From NCBI RefSeq assembly GCF_026210795.1, contig NC_089432.1, forward strand, positions 4,588,001 through 4,652,000: DNA of 64,000 nt. Direction: 5' to 3'. Positions 19,415 to 32,900 of this stretch are shown here, piece by piece (positions within the stretch are counted from its first letter, which is position 1; each line of letters begins with the position of its first letter). The notes below the pieces were generated by a model. The model did no database searches and had not been told where the DNA came from. It saw only the letters and a program-made list of their open reading frames with translations. The DNA comes from Rhizophagus irregularis (taxonomy: Eukaryota; Glomeromycota; Glomeromycetes; Glomerales; Glomeraceae). The translations under genes were made by a program, and so were the position numbers.

Positions 19415-21818
19415 ATGTCCACTCTTCGATATGAGTTAATTAATGCAACACTTAATAGAGTAACAACATTAACAGATACTAATATTTACAATGATATACA
19501 CAAACAATTTGAATTTCAAAAACAAACAGTCCTTGCTGATAAAATTCTTACAAATGATGAAAAAACTGAAGCGATGAGAGATTTAACTAAAAATTATGAT
19601 CGAAATAAAATTTTGGATGATGATGGTACAAGAAGAATTTGTGAAAATTGTAACCAAGAATGCTTAGCTACATTATATTGTGAATATTGTGTCCGAAATT
19701 ATTTACAAGAAAATTTTCCAAATTGGACATCCGGGAATGATGATATTGATAATTTAATACAGGAATGTCAAATGGAATCACTTAATCCACAAACGATTGT
19801 TGAATGGATCCCATATAGTAATTTAGAAAATATTAAATATTTAACAAAAGGTGGATTCTCAGAAATTTATTCAGCAGGCTGGATTAATGGAAATTATGAA
19901 GAATGGGATTTTGAAAAAAAACAATTAAAAAGATTTGAAGATTGCAAAGTAATATTAAAAAAATTAGAAAATGTCAAAAGTGCAAATCAAAGTTGGTTTG
20001 AAGAGGTTTGTATTATTGTATTCTATATTTCATAAAATTGTGATTTTTGTATTAGCACTAGTATTTTTACAAATTATTGTCTTTTAGGCTAAATCACATT
20101 TAACTATAAGTAATAAATGGGCAGATGTTGTTCGATGTTATGGTTTAACACAAAATCCATCAAATGGAAATTATATGCTTGTAATGAATAAAATGGATAT
20201 AGATTTAAGAAAATATTTACAACAAAATCATAATCAACTTACATGGAAAAAGAGAATTAATATTACTTTTGAAATAATTCTCGCACTTTACTATATTCAT
20301 TTTGAGGAAGCAATTCATAGAGATTTACATTCTGGAAATATATTATATTCACAATTAAATGATTCCTGGTATATTAGTGATCTTGGATTTTGTGGACCTG
20401 CTGATAAATCTTCAACAAGTATATATGGAAATCTTTCTTACATAGCACCCGAAGTTATTATTGGAAGAAAATATACTTTTGCATCTGATATTTATAGTAT
20501 TGCAATGCTTATGTGGGAAATTTCATTTGGACAACCACCATTTATGGATTATGAAGATGAACATATTCTTGTATATAATATTATTGATGGTATAAGACCA
20601 AAAATTGTACCAGGAACTCCATTAGAATATAAAAATTTAATGAAAGAATGTTGGGATGCTGATCCATTAAAAAGACCTGACATTTGTGCACTTGAGGATA
20701 GAATGTTAAGAATTAATTTAGATTATCAAAATATGTCAGATGAATTATTCAAATCAGAAATAGATAATTTAGAAATGAATAAAGTAGAAGAAAATTATAC
20801 GAGTAGCAGATTATTTACAAGTAAAATTCACAACTTTGGAAATCTACCTGAACCAAGAAATGCAACAGAAGGTATAAGTGTATAATATTTTATTAATGGA
20901 TGTATTTATTTTAAAATACATTATTAATGTTATCTTTTTATTATAATAATAGAAGAACAAGAAGGTATAAACGTATATAGAATTTTTGGTTACTATAATT
21001 ATATAGTTTTAAATACTTTATTTTACTGTTAATAGTGTTTCATAGTAAATTGTATGATTTTAACATTCCTAACAAAAGTAAGTATTTAATAACATTATAG
21101 CGTCGAATTATCATGTAATGATGTCTACTGATAATTAATTTTTATTTTAGTTAACGACTTTAATAAATCAAATGAGCAGTATAGTAAGAAATTATCAAGT
21201 ATAATTAATAAATGTTTTTAAAGGTGATTTGTTTGAAATAATAGATTAAAGATTAAAATCTATTTCTATGTTCTTAATTTTAGGTGATAGTGAAAAATTA
21301 CCCAAAGAATTTATAAATTTGCAAAATTCAAATAGTAAGTAAATAAGTAATATTCATCGTTTCAGTTTCATTTATTATATAACATGACTTTTATTTTAAA
21401 AATAATACGACGAAAAAGAAATTATTCAACAACAAATGTAAAGGAAAGATATTGATATTGATGGTAAGCAAAAAAAAGTAAAAATTATTTTGTCAATATA
21501 TTTATTTAATGTATAAACTTTAATTTAAAAATTTAGATGATGAAAAAGAAATAATTCAACAAAAAACTAAAAGGCAAAATATTGGTGATATTGATGGTAT
21601 GCGAATTTTTAATTTAATTTAATTTTTATATTATTTTTTAATTTAATTATTCATTTCTTACAGATGAAGATGAAGTATATAATAATCCAAACTTTCATTC
21701 AAAAGAACAAGATGAACTGGAAATTCCTGATGGTAAGTTCTTGAATAAATAAGATTTCTTTATAAAGCAAATAATTAATTTATAATTTGTCATTTTTTTA
21801 ACTTTAGATGGATTTTGA
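19415..21818 (+). CDS. TKL-like protein kinase A with Cys-rich N-terminus
   Basis: Exons by GT-AG reading: 19415-20005, 20088-20871, 20953-20964 (12 nt), 21036-21077, 21151-21198, 21284-21334, 21537-21596, 21664-21732, 21808-21818; about 555 residues. Residues 76-92 hold Cys76, 79, 83, 89 and 92 (CxxC, C, YCxxC), possibly zinc-binding. The kinase domain starts near 140: Gly loop TKGGFSEIY, Lys in VILKK (about 182), HRDLHSGN with the catalytic Asp near 276, DLG in place of DFG near 295, APE near 317, and CWDADPLKRPD at the end. The family is an expanded tyrosine-kinase-like group of AM fungi; cytosolic Ser/Thr kinase activity is likely. The tail is acidic and encoded by symmetric phase-1 microexons. 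The start agrees with kinase B. A possible extra exon at 21407-21463 has lost its acceptor AG and carries a TAA. Confidence 0.85.
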
Positions 21819-21889
21819 ATAATCATTTAACAATTTTATTTTTTATATTTTAAATTATTATCATTTATTTATTTATTTTTTTATCTTGG

Positions 21890-21965
21890 ATTATTTAAAC
21901 ACTAATAAGACTAGAGTAGTAAATGTTTTACAAAATTCTTAGTTTGTAATTTAAATAATTTTAAT
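21890..21965 (+). promoter_or_regulatory. Conserved 3' block of kinase genes
   Basis: TTATTTAAACACTAA, CTAGAGTAGTAAAT and CTTAGTTTGTAATTTAAAT occur in this order about 75-140 bp after the kinase A stop. The same block follows kinase B (about 44075-44155, reverse) and kinase C (37530-37595, plus a partial copy at 37446-37480). It may hold a 3'-end processing or mRNA stability signal, or simply mark the duplicated unit. Confidence 0.45.
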
Positions 21966-22633
21966 AAATTTATTCAAATATTAAATGTATTTACTACCGT
22001 ATATTGATCGTAAATTTATGTCATAAACTGATAAACGTTATAAAATCATGACAGATTATTCCATTCGTTATACGTGAATTTATTAAACAAGTTGAAAGAA
22101 TAATCTTGTTAGGACTAAAAAAATTCTCAGTTAATTTATATATATATTGTAAATAATAACTAGGGATACTTTAATGAATTAAACAGGTTGCCATATCATT
22201 AAACACATCGCAGCCATTTGGTGATGAAGCTATAATTGTCTAATAACTAATATCCATACTATTACTAGTCCTAAACTAAAAATAGATAACATCCAAGGCA
22301 CTAATCCTAAGTAACCAAATTGACTTAGTAGTAATCATAGCCCGACCCTGTAGAATTTAAATTATAATACACCTCACACTATATCAACCATTATTTACCA
22401 AGGACAACAAACATAATGAAACTACAACAAAAGGGAACTTGCAATCCACTAAATCCAGCCAATATTTTTTATTTTTATTTTTACTTTTTATTACTAGGCA
22501 GGAATGTAGAAGCAATATAATTAATATAATTTCTAAGAAAATACATAAACTTCTACACTGTACAATGTGTAAACGAAGAAACAACTAGTACATATACGAA
22601 TGAATTAGATCAAAGTAAACTAGTAATGATTAA

Positions 22634-22890
22634 TCTCTTCATGTAGCGCTACCGCCTGACTTGTTTGCTACCCCACGTGCACTTGCCCAAAACATTCACG
22701 TTATCGTAGAGAAATCCGTTGCTGGTAAGTGAGTCATAATTAGTCAATGTGAGTGAACGCTGATTTTTCTTCTACGATAATATCAAATATTCTGCTTTCT
22801 CATTTCTAACCAGTAATATTAAATTCTTATGTAGGTAATTTTCTTGATGTAGCTTCTCTGCAGAAAGGAATCGAGGATCTTGAAAAAAAA
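22634..22890 (+). pseudogene. Two-exon fragment of an unidentified gene
   Basis: An open block 22634-22724 ends FATPRALAQNIHVIVEKSVA and meets a strong donor GTAAGTGAG at 22725. After an acceptor TATGTAG at 22834 the frame continues in phase as GNFLDVASLQKGIEDLEKK (22835-22890), then runs into an A-tract and a stop. The higher GC, matched phase and amphipathic sequence mark it as a genuine coding relic. I do not recognise the family. No other exons were found nearby. Confidence 0.5.
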
Positions 22891-23833
22891 AAAAATTAGG
22901 AAGCAATATCAATATAGAATAAAAGGAAAAAAATAGCCGAAAAAGAAATAATATCGATAAGAAAAAACCAATATTTTATTCTTAGACATAAAATATCCAT
23001 CGGGAACGTACACATGACCCAACAGGCCAACCAAATTATTTTAACTATAATAAACATGGAATAGATCGGCGCCAGACATACAGTACGCATTTCCATGTTA
23101 CATAATTTAAATTATTTATACAGAGAGTAAACTAAATATTACCAAATTTTTTAATTATATAGATTACTCTACTTATAACGTAAATTAAATTCTAGATCCC
23201 GAATTTCCAGTTTCAGCTTCCAGTTAAATTCATTTCAATTCTTGCGGAACCATAGGTATTTTATCATTACTTTTTTTTAAAGACTACAGAATGGGGTTTC
23301 ATCATTTAATAATTATTCATTAATTCATTTGCCAATAATAATTAATAATGTCAATAAATCCTCCGCTGCTGATATTTAATTTTATGTGAAATTAAATAAA
23401 ACAATGAGTATTACTTTAGCGGGTTAGTTTGACCAACAGGAAATGTTTTAGACGTGACCTGCGACGGAGGAATTTCTTATGAAAAATTACGTGAACTTGT
23501 GTAAACTTACATAGAATTACGTCCAACGAATATTACATCTAAGATAGTTTCCGGATGATATTTCTTTCCCATAAAGCTTTAAGCAATTTTTTTAAAAAGG
23601 ATCGCATTAATATTTATCTTTCATAATCATTTCTTTCACACATGCAATTATTCCATATGGTAGTATTGAAAAATAAGTACCAATTATTTTTTAAAAAAAA
23701 AAAAATTTCAAATCTTCATAAAATACTTGCTATAATAATATTGATTGTTAAATTTAATAAGACCTTTATTTATTATATTTCAGAGTATACAATTTAATAA
23801 AGATAGAATTTAATATATTTAATATAAATTACA

Positions 23834-24934
23834 TTATTTTTTAAGTTTTTTCAATTTATTTTTTGCTTCCTGATAACCTTGTTTGGCAGATTTTTCATAC
23901 CAATAAATTGCTTTGTCTATATCTTTTGTAATTCCATCTCCATGTTCATACATATTACCAAGATTAAATTGTGATGTAATACTTCCTAAATTTGCTGATT
24001 GTTGATATAACTCAAATGCTTTTAGCTTATCTTCTTCAGTTCCAATACCGTTATCATAACAATAACCTAATGAAGTCATTCCACTTGCATATCCTTCTAT
24101 AGCTGATTGATTAAATAATTTAAAAGCTTTATTATAATCTTTTTTAACACCTTTTTTTCCATACTTATAGCAATTACCAAGATAATGCATAGCTATTACA
24201 TTTCCATTATTTGAAGCTTTTTCATACCAATAAAAGGCCTTTTTTATATCTTTTTTAATACCTATTCCATTTTCATAAAAATAACCAATTCTTAATTGTG
24301 CATATGCAAAATTTTCATAAGCAAATTTTTCTAAATAATCAAAAGCTAATTTTTCATTTTTTATAGTACCATAACCAAATTGATAACATTCACCAACATA
24401 AGATTGTGCTAACATATGATTTTTTTTTAATGCATCAATAAATAAATTAAATGCTTTCTCATTATTTTCTTTTGTTTCAATTCCAAAATAATTAAAATAT
24501 CCAAGTAAAAAAATGGAATTTGAATTATTTTGATTATTTAATAACCAATTATAAATTTCTTTTGAATTAGTATTATAATTATTAAAATGGTCAATAATTT
24601 GTTTTTTTAATAATTTAACATCAATTCCTTTATTAAATGATTTAAAAATTAAATCATTTATTTCATCAACTATTATATCAAAACCTTTTTCAAATGAAAT
24701 TTTTTCTCGTTCATTTGATATTGTTATAGGATTAATTTCTTTTAAATTTATTTTGTTAAAATATTGATGATTAAGTTGAAATAATTCACCTTGTGATTCT
24801 GAATTATTATCAAATTTTTTATTGCTTAAATATTGAGTATTTACTGATATATTTGTTATTGTAATGATCATTTCTTCAATCCTATTATTACATTCATTCG
24901 TATTGGTATCTTGCATTTTCTTATTATCAGACAT
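23834..24934 (-). CDS. Sel1-repeat protein (copy 3)
   Basis: 366 residues, single exon, collinear with copies 1 and 2. MSDNKKMQ start; helical block EKGFDIIVDEINDLIFKSFN; six Sel1 repeats including GYFYENGIGIKKDIKKAFYW and GNMYEHGDGITKDIDKAIYW. The frame extends 39 codons upstream to 25051, but that extension is the translated promoter region shared as DNA with the other copies, so the start is placed at 24934. The repeats are more degenerate in the first unit (GIETKENNEKAF) than in copy 1. Predicted cytosolic scaffold. With its 5' and 3' flanks it forms an inverted duplicate of the copy 1 locus. Confidence 0.9.
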   Translation of the reverse strand: MSDNKKMQDTNTNECNNRIEEMIITITNISVNTQYLSNKKFDNNSESQGELFQLNHQYFNKINLKEINPITISNEREKISFEKGFDIIVDEINDLIFKSFNKGIDVKLLKKQIIDHFNNYNTNSKEIYNWLLNNQNNSNSIFLLGYFNYFGIETKENNEKAFNLFIDALKKNHMLAQSYVGECYQFGYGTIKNEKLAFDYLEKFAYENFAYAQLRIGYFYENGIGIKKDIKKAFYWYEKASNNGNVIAMHYLGNCYKYGKKGVKKDYNKAFKLFNQSAIEGYASGMTSLGYCYDNGIGTEEDKLKAFELYQQSANLGSITSQFNLGNMYEHGDGITKDIDKAIYWYEKSAKQGYQEAKNKLKKLKK

Positions 24935-25060
24935 ATTGAAATATAAATAATTGGCAAAAAGTTTCAAAATGATAGGATGACGGTAACAAAAGTAACTCCT
25001 TTTTAAGTAATTTATGCGTATTATTCTCCGAATATTGTCGCACAGCGCCATTAGCGGTCA

Positions 25061-25084
25061 ATCATTAGCCGCAGTACCACAATT
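25061..25084 (-). promoter_or_regulatory. Conserved upstream block of Sel1 gene 3
   Basis: Reverse-strand match to the CTAATGAT and GTACTGCGG block of copies 1 and 2, with the first TACTGCGG half changed. The adjacent GCGCTGTGCGACAATATTCGG is shared with copy 2. Confidence 0.4.
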
Positions 25085-28000
25085 GCCATAGAAAAATGAG
25101 ATGTTTGCGTGATTTTATGCCGATCATTTCTAAAAATGTTAAGTCAAATAAGTTAAATAAGTTAATTATATCAATATTGCGTAACTCTCCATTTACGTCG
25201 ATTAATAAAAGTATTAAATTTTTGTCTTGTTGATAGATAATTCTTTTTGGGTAATGCAAATATTTGTAATTTTTATAAACTTGATAGATGATATTATTAA
25301 ATTTAAACTTTTCAATTTTTTTTTTTAAGAATTTTATCTAATTTTAAAATTTTAATTGTTTCCACTAATAAAATTGGTTATATTACTTATTTTATAAAAA
25401 TAAATTTTCATTTATAAAAAAAGAATCCATGGATAAAATTCACCAAATAATAGCGAACAATTGTGCAAATTATTATGAATAAAATAAAATTATCCAGATA
25501 TGGTATTGTAAAAAAATTGGTGAACAATACTTTTCTTCTAATAATAGAAATAAATATCTTAAGATCGATCAATTTAAAACTTAAGAAATAAAACTGAGAA
25601 AAATTTTATTAGCAATACAACGACTTAAATAAGTCTTATACTATTCACATGTAATAGTAATTTTTAAATTGTTTACAAAAGTTCTTTTGTAAATGGTTGT
25701 TTAAGACCCACATTTACTAAAATTAATCATCCAAATATATTATTTTTTTCTTTATAGTACTCGACTCTGTATCTTCACCATTTTCATGTTTAAAAAAATA
25801 AATGATCTTATTCTCATCCTTATGATAAGCAAAGGATATTGCATTATCTAAGGGCATAAGGGATGAATACATTGACGCAAAAATATAACTTTAGTTATTG
25901 ATAAATTCGCCTTAACCAAAAAAAGAAATAAATATCTTTTTTTCTAAAAAAAAAAAATTCGATATGTATATATTTTCTCATATATGCATTAAATTAGAAT
26001 AAAAATACTTTAAAAAGAGATAAATCAATAATATTTTAATTAAAAACCTTTTTAAGTAAACAAAATAATTTTAATAGTGAATAGTGTGAATTAAAATCAA
26101 TATTTGATAAATAATTAATTTATTAAAAGCTTTTATAAATCAACACTTTAACACTCAGTCATATTTTCATTAAAAAAAAAAATACATATTTACTTGCAAT
26201 TTTTTTTTTAATAAATACAAAAAATAAATTTTTATAAAATAAATAATTTTTAATCATTAGCACATTTCATTTTCTTCTCATGCAATGGGAATCCTATTCC
26301 AACATCATTTTTTTTAATATATATATAATAACTTTTACAATGTTAAAAGATTATACTATTATAATTCTGGAAAGAAATACAGTTATATAATAAAAAAAAA
26401 AGAAATAATTTTTTTTTTAATATATATATCATATATTAAAATTTATTATATTATTTAGAAGGGAACCTTTTCATGGCGATATTAAGCGTTTTTGAAAAAA
26501 AAATTCATACTTTTATATTATAAAAAAGTTAATTACTAATCCCACATATATAAGGAATAGGTTATGCACCTTCCCTTATAGTAGTTAAAATTTTATAATA
26601 TTAATATTTATATATAAATATATTAGCAATATATTGTTTATTTCAAAGTTAAATATTTTATAAAGTTAATGGAAAAGAAAACTATTCTTCCTACAGCAAG
26701 TAATATTTTATAATAGTAATTAAAAAATTAGTCCATGTGGAACAGTTCATATTAGTAATTAAAAAATTATTTATATAAATAATTTTTATACATATAAAAA
26801 ATAAGCCTAAAGGAGAAATCAGTTATGTATACTTATACATAAAATAATTGAAAAAAGCTTGTATTTTTGTATAAACTATTAACTATTTAATTAGTATTTT
26901 TTATTTATTTTGAATATACATAAAATATTCAATTATATATTTTCCTATAGTAGTTGTAAAATACACTGACAAACATTTTTAATATCATATACTGTATACA
27001 TTTTAATAAAATAATTCAACAGTTAACATCTGTCCGGTAATTACGATATATTAATTTATTTATAATTCTACTATTGTGATTTATTTAAAAAATTAAGACA
27101 GAATACATTTAACATTAACATCTAAAGTAACAAAAAGGCAACACTAGAAACTATATTCAAAGTTACTGGCTAAAAAAAAAATAATAATAATTATTGTGCA
27201 AATACAATATTAGTAAAGTTATATAATTTTATGATATCAAAAGTCAATGGTATATCTGACGATAACTATTGGATAATTATATATTTTGTAATATAAACAA
27301 CCTACAAGTTTACTCTATTTACTTATCGTAAATAATTTTCTCCAATGTTTTTTTCCGTAGATTTTATTTATATTATAATATGTAATAAAAGTAAAGTATA
27401 GATAAATTATATATAGAATTTTGTTTTTTACAAAAAACTTTCATTACATAGTAGCATAACTAAAAACTATTCCAGTATAATTTCATTATCTATTACTTAT
27501 TCTAAAATTTTTTTGACACATTATTTTTAGTCAGTACTGTAAAATCACAAATCCATTGCATTTATTTTGATACTATGACGAACTTAACCTATCACATGAT
27601 TAAATCATTGTTTACCAAAATATTAAAAGACAATACTTTCATTCCCACCATTACCAGTGATTCGCGCAGTAGGCGCAGCGTACATTACTTTTCTTTACCA
27701 CAAAACCTGAAATATAGTCTTCCTATCCTCAAAAATTGATCATTGAAAAAAAATAAAAATCCACAGTATAATGTAATCATATTTGATGATATTACAACCA
27801 ACTTTATTAGAGCAATAGAGCAATAATAATGAGATACTTAGATAAGCAAATAGTTAAAACTAAATGATTGTTTTACTTAAATCATGAATAATAAAGTTAA
27901 CTAATAATTAAACAACAAATTTAACATGTAAGTACTATTGCACAAAAGAAACAACAAACAATATAGACAAAATTAATAGTATAGGAGTATAGATTTAAAT

Positions 28001-29283
28001 TTTAGAAATTCCTTTAAATAATAAGGAATATTAGAAAGATTTTGGTTATGATAGATAACAATAATGAAAAATCTTTAATAAATTTAATAAAACATCAATA
28101 ACATCAAAGGAGTATATACAAGGATCAATTTACAGACTAAATAGTAAATAAACCGATCATTTTTATGCTCGATTAGTAAAGTTATTGAAAAATGTGGGAT
28201 TTTAGAAATAGTTAAGAAAGAAAAATTATAAATTATGGTCTAACAAAATCAGTAAAAAAAAAAAATTTTTTATGCAAAATTTCACACAAAAATGGACAAG
28301 AAAGAATTCTATATTAGAAATAAAATTTTGAATATATTTATTATATTACATATATGATCAATTCTCAAAACTAATAGGATCGATGTGAGAATGGGATAGC
28401 GAATTCTCAACATTGGAAATCATTATCCTAACTACTAATTAGTCGATAAATCGATTTTTAAAAAAAAAATTAGCAATACAACTATAATTATATAAACAAT
28501 CCCACAATTGCTATCTAAAAATAAAGATAAATATTCTTTACTTTGAATAAATTTTTTAGTGTGAATTTAAATTTTTAAAAAAATTTGTTTTGTTTACATA
28601 AAATCCTTTATGTTTTCTATTTTTATGTTGATCCCATATTTTGCAATCAGACCCTTCTAAAATTCAATTTAGTAAAGGCTAGATAATAGGCAATAAGTTT
28701 AAGCACAGCGCAGTACTATAATGAGCCATAATTATAAATGAGCCATAATTATGAACCATAATTATAAATCAGCATCAATAATATAAACTGACCAAAGAGA
28801 AATTTGTTTACATGCATGGCATAAAATGGAGATTAATATATAAAGCATTTTCACGTTATTTAAAGAAAAAATAATGTTAACTTACAGCTGACTGTTTAAA
28901 ATTATCATTCTCACTTACCATATCACCCTTAACTGCTTAGTTTGCATTTTTAATCGATGAAGCTTTGAATGTAATCAAGGCAACGAATACAATACAATAA
29001 CATAATTTCCTATCCTTGCTCCCGTCACGTTATTTATATTTATACATTAAATTTGGGAGTGAGAAATCACCCAAATGAGTAACAAATTTAATTCCATTTT
29101 TACATATTTAGCGATAGTATGCTTTTGGATGATAAATTTCTGACGATCATCTTCCATATTTATTCACTTTTTCGCTCAATATGGAATTTGTTATGCGATC
29201 TTCATACATTTTTTCATAGTTTCAGAAATGCACAACGTGAACTTTAATTGTTCAATTTTATATAGCTATGTTTTATAGTTATA
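25085..29283. other. 4.2-kb AT-rich desert
   Basis: No frame with coding character, no TIR pair and no recognised domain were found on either strand. A short tandem of ATGAGCCATAATTATAA units lies at about 28719-28770. A slightly GC-richer patch at 27640-27700 (TTCGCGCAGTAGGCGCAGCG) is unexplained. Confidence 0.5.
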
Positions 29284-29338
29284 TAGCAATAGCAATTGCT
29301 ATTGCTATTGCTATTGCTATTGCTATTGCTATTGCTAT
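29284..29338. repeat. (ATTGCT)n microsatellite with inverted start
   Basis: Eight or so ATTGCT units preceded by the inverse AGCAATAGCAAT and followed by ATAGCTATAGCTATAG, so the whole block can fold back. Confidence 0.95.
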
Positions 29339-29939
29339 ATAGCTATAGCTATAGACACTAAATAGCAAAAAATATTGCTTTTACCAAATTGCTTCTTTTG
29401 ATATCATTAGAATAAAATTACAAATTAAGCATTCCTGTGCCACTTTCATTGCATGTTTAATTTAGTCATCAAATAATAGGATTTCACATCAAATTTGATT
29501 TAGATGATCTTCAAAGAAATAAAGCTACGAATATTTTTTTTTCTAAGCTAAAAAAAAAACCCCAAAATATTGTGTTACATCTTTTTTTTTTTGCAGGAAA
29601 AAAAAATTGGTTGGATAAAAAAAATATTGCGTCATAAATAGATCTTGGATTTTTTTAAAAAAAATCATTTTTCTTTCTTTTTTTAGAAAGAAACATCATT
29701 TTTTTTGATTATCATTATCCAATTACAATACTTATCATTATTTAACTCCCTTTTTTTTCATTTTACTAAAAAAAAAAAAAATTTTTTCTTGGAAGGAAAC
29801 ATTTTTATTAATATTTCCTTTTATTTTGTTATGTTCAAACAAGTTTGGATAGGTGGAAAGGTGAATTTTGTAATAGTTTACTTTGTTACGAAACTTAGTA
29901 TTTTTTATTAGAGAAATTTCTAGAAAAAATTAATTTTTT

Positions 29940-32900
29940 AATTTTTTTATTTTTTTGTAGGGTATTTGACTCTAATAAAAATTATATAAACTTTTTAAAA
30001 ATAAAAACATTAACGTTTTTTTCTTTTTTTGTAAAGAAATCAACTGGATATTGGAATCTCAATAAGTTTCAAAATTTGAAACTTTTAAAAAAAAATGATG
30101 TTTTTCTTTATTTTTGTAGAGAAATTGGTTCCGATTTGGATACCAGATCTCCAATAAGTAAGTTTCGATTTGAAACTTTTAAAAAAAAATATTTTTTTTT
30201 TTTAATTTTTTTTTCTTCTATTTTGTAGATTTTGGCTCCGCGTTGGATATATGGGTGAGTTTTGAGGTGAAAGCTTCAAAAAAAAATTATTTTTAATTGT
30301 TTTGGCTTCCAGTTCCTAAGTATTGAATATAATCAATATATAGATGATAACTATGAAATTTTTTTAAAAAATTATTTAATTTTTTTTTCTTCTACTTTGT
30401 AGGTTTCAGCTTCTAGTTCTTGGACGTTAGATGGGTAAGTTTTGACTTCGGAACTTAAAAAAATTTTTTTTAATTTACTTATATTTTTTATTTATTTTGT
30501 AGGTTCAGCTTTTAGTTTTTGAACTTTGAGTATATAGGTGAGTTTTAGAACGAAAGAATTGAACCTTTTTTTTAAAAAAAAAATTTTTTTTTAATTTTTT
30601 TTTCCCTCTATTTTCTCTATTTTGTAGATCTTGGCTTTTGGTTCTTGGGTGTTAAGTATATAGATGAGTTTCAGAGTGAAAGAATCGAAGCTTTTTTTTT
30701 AAAAAAAAAATCAAATTTTTTTAAATTTTTTTCTTCTATTTTTGGCTTTTGGTTCTTAGGTGTTGAATATATAGGTGAGTTTCGGAGTGAAAGAGATGAA
30801 ACTTTTTTAAAATAAATTATTTATTTTGATTTTTTTTTTCTTCTATTTTGTAGGTTTGACTTTCGATTCTTGAGTGTTGAATATATAGGTGAGTTTCAGA
30901 GTGAAAGAGACGAAATTATTTTAAAATAAATTATTTATTTTGATTGTTTTTTTCTTCTATTTTGTAGGTTTGGCTTTCGGTTCTTGGGTGTTGAATATAT
31001 AGGTGAGTTTCGAAGCAAAAGAGCCAAAACTTTTTTAAAATAAATTATTTATTTTGATTTTTTTTTTCTTCTATTTTGTAGGTTCGGCTTTCAGTTCCTG
31101 GTATTGAATATATAGGTGAGTTTCAGAGTGAAAAAGCCGAAACTTTTTTTAAAATAAATTATTTATTTTGATTTTTTTTCTTCTATTTTGTAGATTTTGG
31201 CTATCAGTTCTCGGGCGTTTGATATTGGTGAGTTTTGAAGCGAAACCTTCAAAACTTTTTAAAAATAAATTATTTATTTTGATTTTTTTTTTCTTCTATT
31301 TTGTAGATTTCGGCTATCAGTTCTTGGGCGTTTGATATTGGTGAGTTTTGAAGCGAAACCTTCAAAACTTTTTAAAAATAAATTATTTATTTTAATTTTT
31401 TTTTTCTTCTATTTTGTAGGTTCAGCTTTCGGTTCTTGGTGTTAAATATATAGGTGAGTTTCAGAGTGAAAGAGCCGAAACTTTTTTTAAAATAAATTAT
31501 TTATTTTGATTTTTTTTTCTTCTATTTTGTAGATTTCGGCTATCAGTTTTTGGGCGTTTGATATTGGTGAGTTTTGAAGCGAAACCTTTGAAATTTTTTT
31601 AAAAAAAAATTTTTTAATTTACTTATTTTTTTTTTATTTTGTAGGTTTCGACTTTCGGTTCTTGGACGTTTGTTATTGGTGAGTTTCGAAGTGAAAAAGC
31701 CAAAACTTTTTTTAAAATAAATTAATTTATTTTAATTTTTTTTTCTTCTATTTTGTAGATTTCAGCTTTTGGTTCTTGGATGTTTGATATATAGGTGAGT
31801 TTTGGAGCGAAAGAGCCAAAATTTTTATTAAAATAAATTAATTTTTAATTTTTTTTTTCTTCTATTTTGTAGGTTTCGACTTTTGGTTCTTGGATGTTTG
31901 TTATTGGTGAGTTTCAAAGCGAAAAAGCCAAAACTTTTTTTAAAATAAATTAATTTTTTTTAATTTTTTTTTTCTTCTATTTTGTAGATTTCAGCTTTTG
32001 GTTCCTGGTGTTAAATATATAGGTGAGTTTCAGAACGAAAGAGCCAAAACTTTTTTTAAAATAAATTATTTATTTTGATTTTTTTTTCTTCTATTTTGTA
32101 GATTTCGGCTGGTGTTTGATATAGGTGAGTTTTGAAGCGAAACCTTTGAAATTTTTTAAAAAAAAAATTTTTTTTAATTTACTTATTTTTTTTTTATTTT
32201 GTAGGTTTCGACTTTCAGTTCTTGGACGTTTGTTATTGGTGAGTTTCGAAGCGAAAAAGCCAAAACTTTTTTTAAAATAAATTAATTTATTTTAATTTTT
32301 TTTTTCTTCTATTTTGTAGATTTCAGCTTTCGGTTCTTGGATGTTTGATATATAGGTGAGTTTTGAAGCGAAAGAGCCAAAATTTTTATTAAAATAAATT
32401 AATTTTAATTTTTTTTTTCTTCTATTTTGTAGGTTTCAGCTTTCGGTTCTTGGAAGTTTGATATATAAGTAAGTTTCAAAGCGAACGAGCTGAAACTTTT
32501 TTTAAAATAAATTATTTTAATTTTTTTTTCTTCTATTTTGTAGATTTCGGCTTTCAGTGAGTTTCAAAGCAAAAACTTTGAAAGTTTTTTTAAAAAAGTT
32601 TTTTAATTTACTTACTTTTTTTTATTTTGTAGATTTCAGCTTTTGGTTTAGATATATAGGTGAGTATCGGAATGAAAGAGCTGAAACTTTTTTTAAAATA
32701 AATTATTTATTTAATTTTTTTTTTCTTCTATTTTTGTAGATTTCAGCTTTCAGTTCTTATGCGTTTGATTTAAAGGTAAATTTCAAAGTTTTGTTTTCTT
32801 TTCAAAACTTTAAAAATTTTTTTTAATTTTATTTATTTGTTTTTTTATTTTGTAGTTATCGGTTGTAATATCCTTGGGCTTTGGATAGGTGAGTATTGAA

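Larger units (their letters stand above)
21819..23833. other. Kinase A 3' flank, exon relic and Sel1 gene 3 downstream flank
   Basis: 21890-21965 is a 3' block shared by kinases A, B and C. 22634-22890 holds a two-exon coding relic (separate entry). 23190-23830 is the inverted duplicate of the Sel1 gene 1 flank. The minus frames at 22384 and 22896 show no domain and are not called. Confidence 0.55.

Noticed and set aside
25065-25259. Minus-strand frame upstream of Sel1 gene 3
   Set aside because: Lies across the promoter block shared as DNA with the other Sel1 genes; no protein conservation or domain.
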